Shown piece by piece: positions 1 through 8,992 of a stretch of 64,000 bases of DNA. The stretch covers positions 372,001-436,000 of the forward strand of contig NZ_KQ976354.1 in NCBI RefSeq assembly GCF_000346485.2. Direction: 5' to 3'. Made by a program: the position numbers and the translations under genes. This DNA is from Scytonema hofmannii PCC 7110. Lineage in GTDB: Bacteria; Cyanobacteriota; Cyanobacteriia; Cyanobacteriales; Nostocaceae. The notes under the pieces are model-generated. The model was not told the origin of the DNA, did not search any database, and saw nothing but the letters and a program-made list of their open reading frames with translations. The number at the start of each line of letters is the position of its first letter. Position 1 is the stretch's first letter.

Positions 1-802
1 GCCCTAATTCCAGAGCTTGTTGTTGCAGGGTCTCTCGAAGCGGTCCGCGACCTGCAATTGCCAACCAAACATCGGGAATTCTTGGCTGAATTTCTGCTAG
101 GGCTAGTAACAATTTATCAAGTCCTACTCGATTCACCAATCGACGAGATGTGAACAGGATTCGACGGTCTAGATGCCACCCCAATTTAGCACGAGCCTCT
201 TGTGGTGATAGGTTTGGTTGAAAACGCTTAACATCCACTCCACCAGGGATGATGTGAATTTTGTGCCATGGAATTTTATACTGTTGATGTAAAATTTTAC
301 CAAAAGCTTTACTCAGAACAATGAAGCGATCGCAGCGATTGTAAGTTCTTTGTTCTACAAAATAAGCTTTAAGAAAAATACTCAGATTTTGTTCCATGAC
401 TTCTTCTTTACTTTCATATGCCCAAGGACCGTGAAAGTTAAAGGTAATGGGTACTCCTTTTGGGAGGAGATCCAGAATTGGAACGCTGTAGAGCGCGAAA
501 TGTAAATTAATGGCGTCCGGGACATCACATCTTGTTTTCTTAAATGTATTGCGAATTGACCACAATCGCTTCCAGATGGGCGATTCTGGAGACGCTAAGT
601 TAGTCAATTTTACTGGCAAATTTGGTTCGTTTTCCGGTAGACCAACTCCGCATAATTCAACTTGGTCTTGATTTGCTGCTAACTCATGGGTCAGGTCGTA
701 GATATATCGTTCGAGTCCACCTGGTGTTTTGGGAAACCAGCCTACTCCTACACAGAGAATTGACGCAGATTCTGAAGCAGCATTTCTTTTGTTACCTTCC
801 AC
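1..802 (-). CDS. Glycosyltransferase family 4, partial (3' end outside window)
   Basis: Sugar transferase of the GT-B fold, GT4 (glycosyl transferases group 1) type, probably acting at the cytoplasmic membrane in exopolysaccharide or glycolipid synthesis. The frame is open from 802 to the left edge. The N-terminus reads CVGVGWFPKTPGGLERYI, the usual first strand plus Gly-rich acceptor loop. The start of the C-terminal donor domain is visible (ILFTSRRLVNR..GLDKLL, then IAGRGPLRETL). The catalytic E-x7-E region lies beyond the window. GTG at 802 is chosen as start because GGAG lies 8 bases upstream and no in-frame ATG comes before the conserved strand. A second GT4 gene and a PIG-L deacetylase within 6 kb suggest a surface-polysaccharide locus. 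The family is clear; the donor and acceptor sugars cannot be told. Confidence 0.85.
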   Translation of the reverse strand, partial: MEGNKRNAASESASILCVGVGWFPKTPGGLERYIYDLTHELAANQDQVELCGVGLPENEPNLPVKLTNLASPESPIWKRLWSIRNTFKKTRCDVPDAINLHFALYSVPILDLLPKGVPITFNFHGPWAYESKEEVMEQNLSIFLKAYFVEQRTYNRCDRFIVLSKAFGKILHQQYKIPWHKIHIIPGGVDVKRFQPNLSPQEARAKLGWHLDRRILFTSRRLVNRVGLDKLLLALAEIQPRIPDVWLAIAGRGPLRETLQQQALELG

Positions 803-1367
803 TTACCTTTCTCCAAGTACTGGTTGTGCGCGTGTCTACTTATCTTTGTTTTTTCGCCTTTTTCTAGGATTCAGCATACTTCGTTGACGCTGACAGTACA
901 TTTCTTCTTCATTTCCGTACTAAATCAGAAATTTTTATGTCATTCTGCCGGGAGATTTTATTGCTTATCATCTATCTGAGGATAGTTTAATTTTATTTGA
1001 TATAATATCTAGTCCAAATTTTAGTGATTAGTTCTTTTTTATACAATAAAATCTTGAACCAATTGCATAAACTTTGTCAATCTTAGATTATAGAGTCTGA
1101 GTGTGGTTTCTTTATAATATAAAGCATCTTAAAAGTAATTTTTCATGCCATTAAAAATTTTTTGTCGAGTTGAATTGAAAAACTTAATCAGTATTAAATA
1201 TTACCTATTAACTAATTGTAAATAGATACTATAAATTCATTTGATTTAAAGTAAGATACTAGTACAAGTTGGCGGAATAAAGCAACCATTAGTAACAGAC
1301 AAAAAGCTTCCACTACAAGCTTTTGCGCCTTCTACCCTAGTAGCGAGCGGACTCCTGCATTTTTGTA

Positions 1368-1500
1368 CTAGGACTTCGCCACACTAAGTTTGCTAGGTAA
1401 AACAACATTCAAACTTATCATATGTCCCTCTTACTTTGTGCTATGAGCGTCTTTGTGGTTTTTTAATAACCTAGCAGGCGTTAGTGTGGCGGACTACTAG
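1368..1500. repeat. MITE-like element with about 31-bp imperfect terminal inverted repeats
   Basis: The left end begins CTAGGACTTCGCCACACTAA and continues to TTTGCTAGGT. The reverse complement of the right end reads CTAGTAGTCCGCCACACTAA and continues to GCCTGCTAGGT. The arms match over about 31 bases with a few mismatches, around a non-coding core of about 70 bases. It has no transposase, as expected for a miniature element. It abuts the next repeat. Confidence 0.6.
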
Positions 1501-1589
1501 GACTTACACATAGCCGCCTTTTTAAAGGGGGTAGGGGGGATCGACAACACGTCAAATCCCAAAAATACCGTTGATATTGCGTAAGTCAT
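1499..1589. repeat. AGGACTTACRCA-type inverted-repeat element, copy 1
   Basis: The element starts AGGACTTACACA and ends TTGCGTAAGTCAT, so its ends are inverted repeats. A sister copy with the same ends lies at 27923-28013. It contains a G-run motif (GGGGGTAGGGGGGATC) that recurs near 20075-20103. Confidence 0.55.
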
Positions 1590-1620
1590 GCTAAATTTTT
1601 TATAAAAAATTTTAAGTACT

Positions 1621-1678
1621 GTAGGGTGGGCTAAAGCAAGGGCAAAAGCTTTAGGTAGTGGGCTTTAGCCCTACCTAC
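1621..1678. repeat. Palindromic GTAGGGTGGGC repeat, copy 1
   Basis: GTAGGGTGGGCTAAAGC is mirrored by GGCTTTAGCCCTACCTAC. The same family occurs as a near-perfect hairpin at 17397-17451 and as a degraded copy at 22679-22733. In copies 1 and 2 the flank continues with TTCAAAAATCAAATAG, so the mobile unit is longer than the hairpin itself. Confidence 0.6.
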
Positions 1679-2142
1679 GTGTAGTTCAAAAATCAAATAG
1701 GATTGCTATAGAAGTCATTGAATTTTATAAATTGTACTTTTAGTATTAGATTTTGATGTTAAGTATCTAAAAAGACTTGATAAGTCATAATGTAGGATAA
1801 ACATTAAGACAATTAATTAAAATACATTTAAAAAATATGTGTTTTTGATAAAGATTTCGTAAATATTATTTCTGAGAATTCTAATCTCAGTATTTACTAG
1901 GATAATTTTTATGGTAACGGTATAGTAAACTCATGAGATTTATGGGTTCAATTGATAGATTCAAGAATGGGAGTATTTATTGTATAAAGATAACACAAAA
2001 TAGCAAGAGGTTAAATTTGAATTATGTATAAAAAAATGAAGACTCAGTAGACGGGAGATGAACAGCAGACAGATAGTCTAGCTGTAGAAAAACTAGAAGC
2101 CTGTAATTGTGTAGCAATATTGACTCACGCTATTGAACTAGA

Positions 2143-4338
2143 ATGCATATGTTTGATCGATACATAAAGAATTTATCTCAAAGCAAGTACTTTCTAAAGA
2201 GGAAATACCATAAGTTTGCACTCACTCTGATTGTCGGTGCGATCGCAGCAATTTTTCTAACAACATGCTTTGTTCCCAAAATTACACCGGCTGCCAATAC
2301 TTACACGACATCCTGGATAGCAAATTCTTTTGGTGGAGGAAAAAAGTGGGTACAAATTCAAATCAGTGGAATGTACGTGACTCCTGATGGTACAGTTTAC
2401 ACTAACAGTCCGTGGGATGAAGCAGGTCGAGAAGTTGGAATTTATCAAAATGGTGATGTCATTGGTTTAGCGGACGATTTACACGGATGGGAAAGACTTG
2501 GTGGAGTTGCTGTCACGGCTGATAAAAATTACATTTACGTGGCTATGTCCCAACGTCAAAGCGGGAGTCCTGGAGAAGATTACCCACCTAAGGGAACAAC
2601 GTGGTATTGTGTAAGACGCTACAATAAGACGACTGGAAAAACCGCTCCATTTCCAGGTGGTCGTGGTTGGGATAAAAGTATGGCGATCGTCAGCACCAAA
2701 AGCCAAGTCACGGGATTGGCAAACGCAGGTTCGGAGTTGTATGTGAGCGATTCGGGAGGGAACAAAGTTCGCGTCTACGATACCAAGACGATGAAGGAAC
2801 TCCGCAGTTTTTCAGTTCCCAACCCAGGTCCTCAGGCTGTCGATGGTAAAGGCACTCTCTGGATTCTTCCAAAGGCAGAAAGCGCTAGCTCTGGTAAAGT
2901 TTTCCATTATTCAAAACAAGGAAAGCAATTGCCAAATACCATCGCGGATGTTGCCAAGCCAAGTGCGATCGCAGTTGATAATCAAGGCAGACTCCTGATT
3001 GCAGACAATGGACCGCGCCAGCAAGTGCTGATTTACAGCATAACGGGAACCAAGCCAGTACAAGTAGGAACATTGGGTGCAAAAGGTGGGATTTATGGAG
3101 GTGTTCCCGGTGCTGTAGGGGATTTGAAGTTTGGCGGTATTACTGGAGTCGGTGCAGATGCCAAAGGGAATATTTACGTTGCGACTGATGGATTCAACCG
3201 TTCGGGCGCAGAATTAAAACAATTTTCTCCATCAGGAAAACTTCTGTGGCGGTTAATGGGTTTGTCATTTATAGACAACGCTGATGGAGATCCGGCGACA
3301 GATGCTGTAGATGTTTACACAAAAGACGAACACTTCGTCATGGATTACAGCAAGCCCCCTGGTAAGCAATGGACTTATAAAGGTTTTACTATCAATTCCT
3401 TTAAGTATCCTCAAGATCCGCGTTTGAATACCGCACCAGACGCCCCCTTCTTCCGCCGCATCAAGGGGAAGCCCTATTTGTTCCTCACGGATATGTACGG
3501 TGTCTTTCTACAAATCTATCGTTTTCAAAAAGACACAGATGGGGAAATTGCTATTCCGTCGGGGATGTTTATTGGCACCTACGAAGGTAAACAGGCAATA
3601 CAAGGAAAGTGGCCACCCAATCAACCAAAGTCAGGCGAATGGATCTGGCGGGATAAAAATGGTAATGGTGCGTTTGATAGTGGTGAATATGATAACAGCC
3701 AAGATCATCCATATATTGGGGGATGGTGGGTAGATAGCAAAGGTGATGTGTGGAAAACTCTACGGACGCAGGATGGTGTTGGCATTCGGCATTATCCTTT
3801 ACAGGGAATAGATAACAAGGGCAACCCTGTCTATACTTATAAGTCTATGTCCAAGCAAAAGACTCCTAGCTTCTTTACCGATTTGCGGAGAATTGAGTAT
3901 TTTCCCGAAACCGACACTATGTATTTAACAGGTTTTACCAAAGAACACCCTGCAATTAATGGTGACTACGCAAAATTGGTGGGTTCGGAAATTGTCCGTT
4001 TTGATAATTGGAGTAAGGGGAACACCAAACCTCGTTGGCGGATTGTTTTTCCGGTCGATAAAAGTACACCTCCTGAAGTTTTGACTCCATCTGCAGTAGA
4101 TGTGGCAAGGGATTACGTGTTTGCCGTCACTGTGAAAAAGGCAGAGGTCTACGTTTACAATGCGAAGACGGGGGCGCTTGTCAAAACATTAAAACCTGGT
4201 TCCGAGGTTGGGGGTGAGAGTGGCTGGGTTGATATCCCATATGGAGTTCGGGCTTTCCGTCGTTCCAATGGAGAATACTTAGTGTTTGTTGAGGAAGATC
4301 ACAAAGGAAAAGTCATTATGTATAGAGTAAGCGGATGA
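2143..4338 (+). CDS. Exported NHL-type beta-propeller protein with EF-hand-like loop
   Basis: A 731-residue protein of unknown function, probably outside the cytoplasmic membrane. A basic N-terminus (YIKNLSQSKYFLKRKYHKF) precedes one hydrophobic helix at about residues 25-45 (LTLIVGAIAAIFLTT), which fits a signal peptide or anchor. The LTTC that follows is a poor lipobox. The body holds repeats of NHL/six-bladed propeller style such as GLANAGSELYVSDSGGNKVRVYD, IAVDNQGRLLIADNG and VGADAKGNIYVATDG. Near residue 503 DKNGNGAFDSGE has Asp, Asn and Glu spaced as in a calcium-binding EF-hand or dockerin loop. ATG 2143 is used; an in-frame ATG two codons later is equally possible. The PIG-L and GT4 genes downstream on the same strand suggest a role at the cell surface with glycans, which is inference only. 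Confidence 0.8.
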   Translation: MHMFDRYIKNLSQSKYFLKRKYHKFALTLIVGAIAAIFLTTCFVPKITPAANTYTTSWIANSFGGGKKWVQIQISGMYVTPDGTVYTNSPWDEAGREVGIYQNGDVIGLADDLHGWERLGGVAVTADKNYIYVAMSQRQSGSPGEDYPPKGTTWYCVRRYNKTTGKTAPFPGGRGWDKSMAIVSTKSQVTGLANAGSELYVSDSGGNKVRVYDTKTMKELRSFSVPNPGPQAVDGKGTLWILPKAESASSGKVFHYSKQGKQLPNTIADVAKPSAIAVDNQGRLLIADNGPRQQVLIYSITGTKPVQVGTLGAKGGIYGGVPGAVGDLKFGGITGVGADAKGNIYVATDGFNRSGAELKQFSPSGKLLWRLMGLSFIDNADGDPATDAVDVYTKDEHFVMDYSKPPGKQWTYKGFTINSFKYPQDPRLNTAPDAPFFRRIKGKPYLFLTDMYGVFLQIYRFQKDTDGEIAIPSGMFIGTYEGKQAIQGKWPPNQPKSGEWIWRDKNGNGAFDSGEYDNSQDHPYIGGWWVDSKGDVWKTLRTQDGVGIRHYPLQGIDNKGNPVYTYKSMSKQKTPSFFTDLRRIEYFPETDTMYLTGFTKEHPAINGDYAKLVGSEIVRFDNWSKGNTKPRWRIVFPVDKSTPPEVLTPSAVDVARDYVFAVTVKKAEVYVYNAKTGALVKTLKPGSEVGGESGWVDIPYGVRAFRRSNGEYLVFVEEDHKGKVIMYRVSG

Positions 4339-4382
4339 ACGAAATCGGATAATCTGCCAGTGTAGAAAAATACAGGCACCGT

Positions 4383-4478
4383 AAAAAGCAGGTAACTCTA
4401 GTACTTGACCAGATCCCCGACTTCTTGAAGAAGTCGGGGATCTAGAATGTAGCAAACCACTAGGTAACCTGCTTTTTG
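4383..4478. repeat. Nested inverted-repeat element with AGATCCCCGACTTCTT hairpin
   Basis: The inner hairpin at 4411-4443 is AGATCCCCGACTTCTT mirrored by AAGAAGTCGGGGATCT, all but perfect. An outer arm AAAAAGCAGGTAACTCTAG at about 4383 pairs with CTAGGTAACCTGCTTTTT at about 4461-4478. Related hairpins are at 22505, 37199, 56030 and 62012, with a half copy near 49039. It may also act as a terminator for the propeller gene. Confidence 0.6.
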
Positions 4479-4667
4479 TTGAAAATAGGCATCCCCGAGT
4501 TCCCCAATCCCTTGATTGGAGTACAAATTGTTGCATAGATAACAGTAATTACAATAAATTTATATTTGTTATGTAAAAAAGAACAAATTTTGAATCAGAA
4601 AAAGCCAAAACTAAGGGATAATACTGACAAGGTGTTTTAAAAAACTATCAGTAAATTCTAAAAATGC

Positions 4668-5453
4668 ATGAGTACAAAAGAAATTCTTAAACGAATCCAA
4701 AAACTAGTGCCAAGCACTTGGCTTTACCAGTTACAAGATATTCATTCTAGCCTAATTTTTCGGTGGCTTTTATATCGTGGCACTGAACCTGCAGCATTGA
4801 GCGAAAAATCTGCTTTGGTATTTTCTCCTCACCAAGATGATGAAACCTTTGGCTGCGGTGGTGCGATCGCTTTGAAAAGGGAATGTGGAATACCTGTTGC
4901 AGTCGTATTTTTGACGGATGGACAGGGTTCCCATGGCTCAGATTCACCAATCAAACACGAAATTGTTCAAATTCGCAAGCAGGAAGCCTTAAAAGCTCTA
5001 GATATTTTAGGAGTAGACGCATCAAAGATTCACTTTTTAGATAAGCCTGATGGAACTTTACCAGATTTACAGCCCGGACAACGAAGCGAGACAGTTGAGC
5101 AGATAGTTCAACTGATAAAGCTTTACAGTCCAGAGGAAGTTTACGTTCCTCATAGAAAAGACTGTCACAAAGATCATGAAGCTACTTATGAATTAGTGAA
5201 GGAAGCCATAGCAAAAGCAGGCGTCAAAGTAGAGCTACTGCAATATCCTATTTGGCTGTTTTGGCGAGCTCCTATTTTTATTATGCTGAAATTGCAGGAT
5301 ATGGCAGCTGCTCGCTGCCTTTCAATTACGTCTGTTCAAAATAAAAAAAGCAACGCCATAGCCTCTTACTGTTCGCAGTTAGAGGGTTTACCGAGTGGAT
5401 TTGTAAAGCGGTTCTTAAGTCCTTATGAAATCTTTTTTAAAGTATCCCAATAG
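4668..5453 (+). CDS. PIG-L (LmbE-like) family deacetylase
   Basis: Predicted zinc-dependent N-deacetylase of the GlcNAc-PI de-N-acetylase fold, 261 residues, the normal size for the family. The metal motif is SPHQDDE at about residues 53-59, a variant of the usual AHPDDE, followed by GCGGAI. A second histidine cluster (HRKDCHKDHE) supplies the third zinc ligand. An extra N-terminal helix of about 45 residues precedes the core. The start is ATG 4668, and no strong ribosome site is visible. Neighbours are a glycosyltransferase 110 bases downstream and the propeller gene upstream, so an acetamido-sugar on an extracellular glycan or glycolipid is a reasonable substrate guess. The family is secure; the substrate is not. 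Confidence 0.85.
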   Translation: MSTKEILKRIQKLVPSTWLYQLQDIHSSLIFRWLLYRGTEPAALSEKSALVFSPHQDDETFGCGGAIALKRECGIPVAVVFLTDGQGSHGSDSPIKHEIVQIRKQEALKALDILGVDASKIHFLDKPDGTLPDLQPGQRSETVEQIVQLIKLYSPEEVYVPHRKDCHKDHEATYELVKEAIAKAGVKVELLQYPIWLFWRAPIFIMLKLQDMAAARCLSITSVQNKKSNAIASYCSQLEGLPSGFVKRFLSPYEIFFKVSQ

Positions 5454-5563
5454 GTAAATACTTGATGATGATTAACTTTTATCAGGGGTTGTTCTTGTAT
5501 CTACTAAGTACACATACACGCAAGCAAATCAAATAGTAAGCGACCGCTGTGGAGATAATATAA

Positions 5564-6646
5564 ATGCGTATACTGCATCTTACAAATCACGTAGAAAAAA
5601 TTGGTAACGGTATCGTTAATGTGGCAGTGGATCTCGCCTGTCAGCAAGCAAAGTTAGGTCATGATGTGGCGGTCGCATCTGCAGGAGGAGAATTTGAAAC
5701 ACTCCTACAATGTTATGGCATCACCCACTTTCAACTGAATCAATCGAGAACGCCGATAAAGCTTTTAAAAGCTGTATGGCGTTACTTAGATATTTTGCAA
5801 AAGTTTCAACCGGATATCGTCCACGCCCACATGATGACGGGGGTTGTACTGGCATCCGTTTTCAGAAATTCTTCATACCACTTGGTTTCTACGGTACACA
5901 ATGAGTTTCAGCGCAGTGCAATATTTATGGGATTGGCTGACCGCGTCATTGCAGTCAGTCATGCAGTTGCTAAATCAATGGAACGACGGGGCATACCACA
6001 GAGTAAATTGAGTGTTGTTTCTAATGGAACATTAGGCAGTCCCCGCCATCGTAACATCAAAGAATACCAGCCCTTACCCCTCAATCGCCCTGCAATTACG
6101 ACTGTCGCAGGGATGTATCAACGCAAGGGGATTGGTGAGTTGATTGATGCTTTTATAGAAATTGCCGAGAAATTTCCCAATGCCCATCTTTATTTGGTAG
6201 GAGATGGTCCTGACCGCAAGATGTTTGAGGAAAAGGTAAAAAAGACAGAATTTACAAATCGCATTCACTTTGAAGGGTTTCAGACAGAGCCTCAAAAGTA
6301 TATGCTGGCATCTGACATCTTTGTCTTAGCCTCGTACCATGAATCCTTTGGCTTGGTTTTGACAGAAGCACGGGAAGCAGGATGTGCGATCGTTGCTAGT
6401 GATGTAGATGGTATTCCTGAGACATTAGACAATCGCCAAGCAGGTATTTTAGTACCACCTAAAGATAGTCATGCTTTAGCAGAAGCTATAACAAAACTAC
6501 TGAGCGATCCTGCTGAACTGCGTAAGTGGAAATTTGTTGCTCGACAAAATTTAGAACGATTCAGTACTGCACGGGTTAACGAAGAAACTCTAGCTGTTTA
6601 CAAAGAATTATTAAAGGATTCTTGTAAAACTTCATTGGTTTTGTAG
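5564..6646 (+). CDS. Glycosyltransferase family 4
   Basis: Complete 360-residue GT-B retaining glycosyltransferase. The N-terminal domain begins MRILHLTNHVEKIGNGIVNV, with the Gly-rich loop of GT4 enzymes. The linker VIAVSHAVAKSMERRGIP and VVSNGTLGSP correspond to the usual SxxVxxxL and PNG segments. The donor domain has GMYQRKGIGELIDAF and LVGDGPDR. The E-x7-E element is HESFGLVLTEAREAG near residue 267. No membrane helix is seen. ATG 5564 has GGAG about 11 bases upstream. With the PIG-L gene just before it, it could form a two-gene step of GlcNAc transfer and deacetylation, as in the MshA/MshB or GPI logic, but this is inference. Confidence 0.9.
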   Translation: MRILHLTNHVEKIGNGIVNVAVDLACQQAKLGHDVAVASAGGEFETLLQCYGITHFQLNQSRTPIKLLKAVWRYLDILQKFQPDIVHAHMMTGVVLASVFRNSSYHLVSTVHNEFQRSAIFMGLADRVIAVSHAVAKSMERRGIPQSKLSVVSNGTLGSPRHRNIKEYQPLPLNRPAITTVAGMYQRKGIGELIDAFIEIAEKFPNAHLYLVGDGPDRKMFEEKVKKTEFTNRIHFEGFQTEPQKYMLASDIFVLASYHESFGLVLTEAREAGCAIVASDVDGIPETLDNRQAGILVPPKDSHALAEAITKLLSDPAELRKWKFVARQNLERFSTARVNEETLAVYKELLKDSCKTSLVL

Positions 6647-6695
6647 CAAATTTACCAAAGCAAGGCAGTCTGAAAGCCCTCCTTTAAAAGAGGCT

Positions 6696-6916
6696 TTAGG
6701 GATTTCCAGGAAATAAATTGTCCCATATTGTGGGACGGGCGTCCCCGCCCGTCTTCTATTAGTCGCGGGTAGTCGCGGGTAATCGCGGGTAGTCGCGGGT
6801 AGTCGCGGGTAATCGCGGGTAATCGCGGGTAATCGCGGGTAGTCGCGGGTAATCGCGGGCGAGGACGCCCGCACCACAAGAAATTTTGGGAGATTTTTTT
6901 ATTTGGAAATCCCTTA
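6696..6916. mobile_element. MITE family A, copy 1 (TIR TAAGGGATTTCC)
   Basis: The left end reads TTAGGGATTTCCAGGAAATA and then TTGTCCCATATTGTGGGACG. The reverse complement of the right end reads TAAGGGATTTCCAAATAA and then a CTTGTGG block. The ends thus form imperfect inverted repeats of about 40 bases. Two more copies with the same ends are at 22258-22387 and 56085-56246. The loop region holds GGGCGTCCCCGCCCG and its complement, plus the decamer array listed separately. It has no coding capacity. Confidence 0.75.
6761..6860. repeat. Tandem decamer array, 10 units of A(G/A)TCGCGGGT
   Basis: Ten consecutive 10-base units run without a gap inside the MITE loop. Each is AGTCGCGGGT or AATCGCGGGT, except that the last ends in GGGC. 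The unit also occurs once as part of the CGGGC stem. Units are directly adjacent with no spacers, so this is not a CRISPR. Both strands stay open through the array, which creates long but spurious frames reading RDYPRLP. Confidence 0.9.
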
Positions 6917-7300
6917 GCTCCTTAAATTCCTAAACCTATTAAGTATTTATACTTATAAAAATGGGTTTTTCAGATAAAAACTAAGAAATTCTATCAAGTA
7001 GAATTTTTAACTAACAATCTAATACTTAGATAGTCTTCTTGTTTTAAAGAGGTTAATTCAGCCGTTTCCATATGTGTTAGCTCTGTATCAAAAAATGCAA
7101 AGAAATGTATCATTTTGATGAGATTACGTTAAATAATGCTTAAATATATTAAGTACTTATAAATTTTTTGATAAAATTTCTAGCTACTTTGCCTATAATT
7201 AATGAGTAAGCATCTTGCTCGTGCTAGCTTAAGAGAATTCTGAACAGCTAAATTGAGTAAGCTGAGTGAGCAAGAACAATCAACTTGTTAAGGTTGAGAG

Positions 7301-7861
7301 ATGAGCCAGTCTGTAGAGAGCGCTATCAACCAACCGCTCGCGGAATGCCTCGTTTGTTCTCTCAAGATAGACGATGTATGCACAGCAAAATCTTCTGGAG
7401 AAGCAATGGAACTGGCACACGTATTTATGAGCGACGACAAGCAGCACGATTCTCAACCACCCTTAATTTTAGCAGTAGAAGATAATGATGATAATCTACT
7501 GCTGTTAAGTTATGCTCTCGATTCGCTTGGCTGTAGGCTGATTTGTCAAAAAGATAGTTCAACGACGGTACTCGTTGCCAAAGAATACCAACCTGATTTG
7601 ATATTGTTGGATATCCTGTTACCAGGGAAGAGCGGTATCGATCTTGTGCGTTCTCTGAAGCAAGAACCTCTGACTTGCCACATTGCAGCTATTGCAGTCA
7701 CAGCTTTAGCTAGTGTGGAGGATAGAGAAAGCATTTTGAGAGCAGGATTTGACGACTATATCAGTAAGCCTTACATGATCGAAGACTTAGAAGATATGGT
7801 TCGCTCCTATCTGAATAGAAAATTAAATGTTGATTCAGCATTAGACTTATGCTGGGATTGA
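7301..7861 (+). CDS. Single-domain response regulator
   Basis: A 186-residue protein with one CheY-like receiver from about residue 54 to 175 and no output domain. Acidic pocket residues are at VEDND, the phospho-acceptor is D104 in LILLDILLPG, and the conserved lysine is K156 in YISKPY. The first 50 residues are not part of the receiver. Internal ATGs at residues 36 and 43 could be the true start, and the second leaves only a short lead before the domain. ATG 7301 follows GAGAG and is kept with moderate certainty. It reads divergently from the kinase block at 8.1-14.1 kb and may receive phosphate from one of those kinases. Confidence 0.85.
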   Translation: MSQSVESAINQPLAECLVCSLKIDDVCTAKSSGEAMELAHVFMSDDKQHDSQPPLILAVEDNDDNLLLLSYALDSLGCRLICQKDSSTTVLVAKEYQPDLILLDILLPGKSGIDLVRSLKQEPLTCHIAAIAVTALASVEDRESILRAGFDDYISKPYMIEDLEDMVRSYLNRKLNVDSALDLCWD

Positions 7862-8134
7862 GTTCTCCCCCGGTTGAAACACGAGGGATTCTACATGGAT
7901 GTTTCTCCGTGGGCTAAAGCCACACTCCGTAACGTATTACGAAATGAATGTTTGACGAACATGATAAAGAGCACAATTAATCAAACTGTTAGCGTGTTGA
8001 CACTGGTCAATCCAAAACGCTTCTTCAATGTCTGTAAACCTTGCTTTAAGTGGGATTGTTCGATACAGTTAACTCACCTCCTTAGCTTCTGTTAATCTAT
8101 ATTTAGATTACTCGATAATTCTAAATATATAGTT
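7862..8134. other. Convergent intergenic segment without a gene
   Basis: It lies between the response regulator and the DUF2294 gene, which converge. It holds a repeat-like phrase (ATGGATGTTTCTCCGTGGGC followed by TAAAGCCACACTCCG) of a kind common in cyanobacterial intergenic DNA. A 73-codon frame at 7874-8095 runs through it and looks accidental. Confidence 0.5.
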
Positions 8135-8575
8135 TTACGAGGCTGTTCTCTCTGGGTTTTTTTCACTTGTAGATGAAAGTTTACGCTTAATTTTAGAAGT
8201 TGGATCGGGAGTGCGAACTTCTGGCGCATTTGTCAGAAGGGCAATAATTCCAGTCCGACCGGAGGCCAGTGTTGCATCGCTCAGTAGCTCAATGACAGAA
8301 ACATTTAAAGTCTCTTCTATAAGTGTCTTAAGTTGTGGCTGAATTGCATCATCTAAGTCCGAGTGAACTTGCTCAGCGAGTTCTAATCGACCTGATTGAG
8401 CTAGTAATTGTTCCGGTTGAGTGGTGGAACCTTCCAGAACAAGAACTACATTTTGATCGGACAGTTGACAGGTGATCTTACTTGGTTGATGTCCTAATCG
8501 CTCTCGGTATAGAGCTTGAACACGTTGTACCAATGTTCTTTCTACTTGACCGCGAGTTGGTGTTGATGGAGTCAT
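8135..8575 (-). CDS. DUF2294 family protein
   Basis: A 146-residue protein resembling the DUF2294 family of cyanobacteria and some firmicutes. Visible family features are the N-terminal helix TRGQVERTLVQRVQALYRER, the central strand pair NVVLVLEGSTTQPEQLL, and the closing GRTGIIALLTNAPEVR. The last 25 residues are basic and probably disordered. The biochemical role is unknown to me. It sits at the end of a run of minus-strand signalling genes, 417 bases from the next one, so co-transcription is doubtful. No signal peptide or membrane helix is seen. Confidence 0.75.
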   Translation of the reverse strand: MTPSTPTRGQVERTLVQRVQALYRERLGHQPSKITCQLSDQNVVLVLEGSTTQPEQLLAQSGRLELAEQVHSDLDDAIQPQLKTLIEETLNVSVIELLSDATLASGRTGIIALLTNAPEVRTPDPTSKIKRKLSSTSEKNPERTAS

Positions 8576-8992
8576 GCGTTTTTTTTCCTAGATAGTTAGA
8601 CCGCCACTGACAAGTCAGAAAGCAAGCTGAGGAGAATTAGTCATTATGAGTTAGGAACTATGGATTCCTCACTCCTAATTCCTCACTCTTGGCTATTTGA
8701 GTTGTCATTAGCGATGTAATTTTTAATTTATTTTAATCAGCCAATACCAATTGGAAAAAAGACTAAGACAGATTATTGGGTGAGATCGAGTCCAAGCAAG
8801 ACTTTCTCAATCCAAAATCTAAAATCTAAAATCCAAAATGGTATAAGGATTCATGAACCATTACTTGCATTGTAATGAAAGGGATTTCTTAAAATCACCA
8901 TCCGAACGCAGTATTTTCCATGAATGCCAAGCAATCGCTTGGTATAGGCGGGAAAAAAGGGCAGAGAGTAGAAATACTGCCATATTTGGCAT
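8576..8992. other. Intergenic with short tandem repeats
   Basis: No gene is seen. Positions about 8809-8839 carry heptamer-like repeats (CAAAATCTAAAATCTAAAAT). A small hairpin CCAAGCAATCGCTTGG lies near 8928-8943 downstream of the minus-strand kinase, without a clear T-run. Confidence 0.5.

Larger units (their letters stand above)
803..2142. other. Long AT-rich intergenic region with repeats, no gene seen
   Basis: About 1.3 kb separate the divergent glycosyltransferase and propeller genes. I find no convincing coding frame. The middle holds three palindromic repeat elements, listed separately at 1368-1500, 1499-1589 and 1621-1678. The rest is very AT-rich and may carry the promoter of the propeller gene, but I cannot point to clear -35/-10 boxes. 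Confidence 0.6.

Noticed and set aside
6761-6860. Possible CRISPR array
   Set aside because: Units are 10 bases and contiguous, with no spacers and no cas genes in the window.
6632-6879. Two long minus-strand frames reading repeated RDYPRLP
   Set aside because: They are the decamer array translated; any 10-base repeat without stops gives such frames in several phases.
7874-8095. 73-codon plus-strand frame
   Set aside because: No family, no ribosome site, and its start overlaps a common intergenic repeat phrase.
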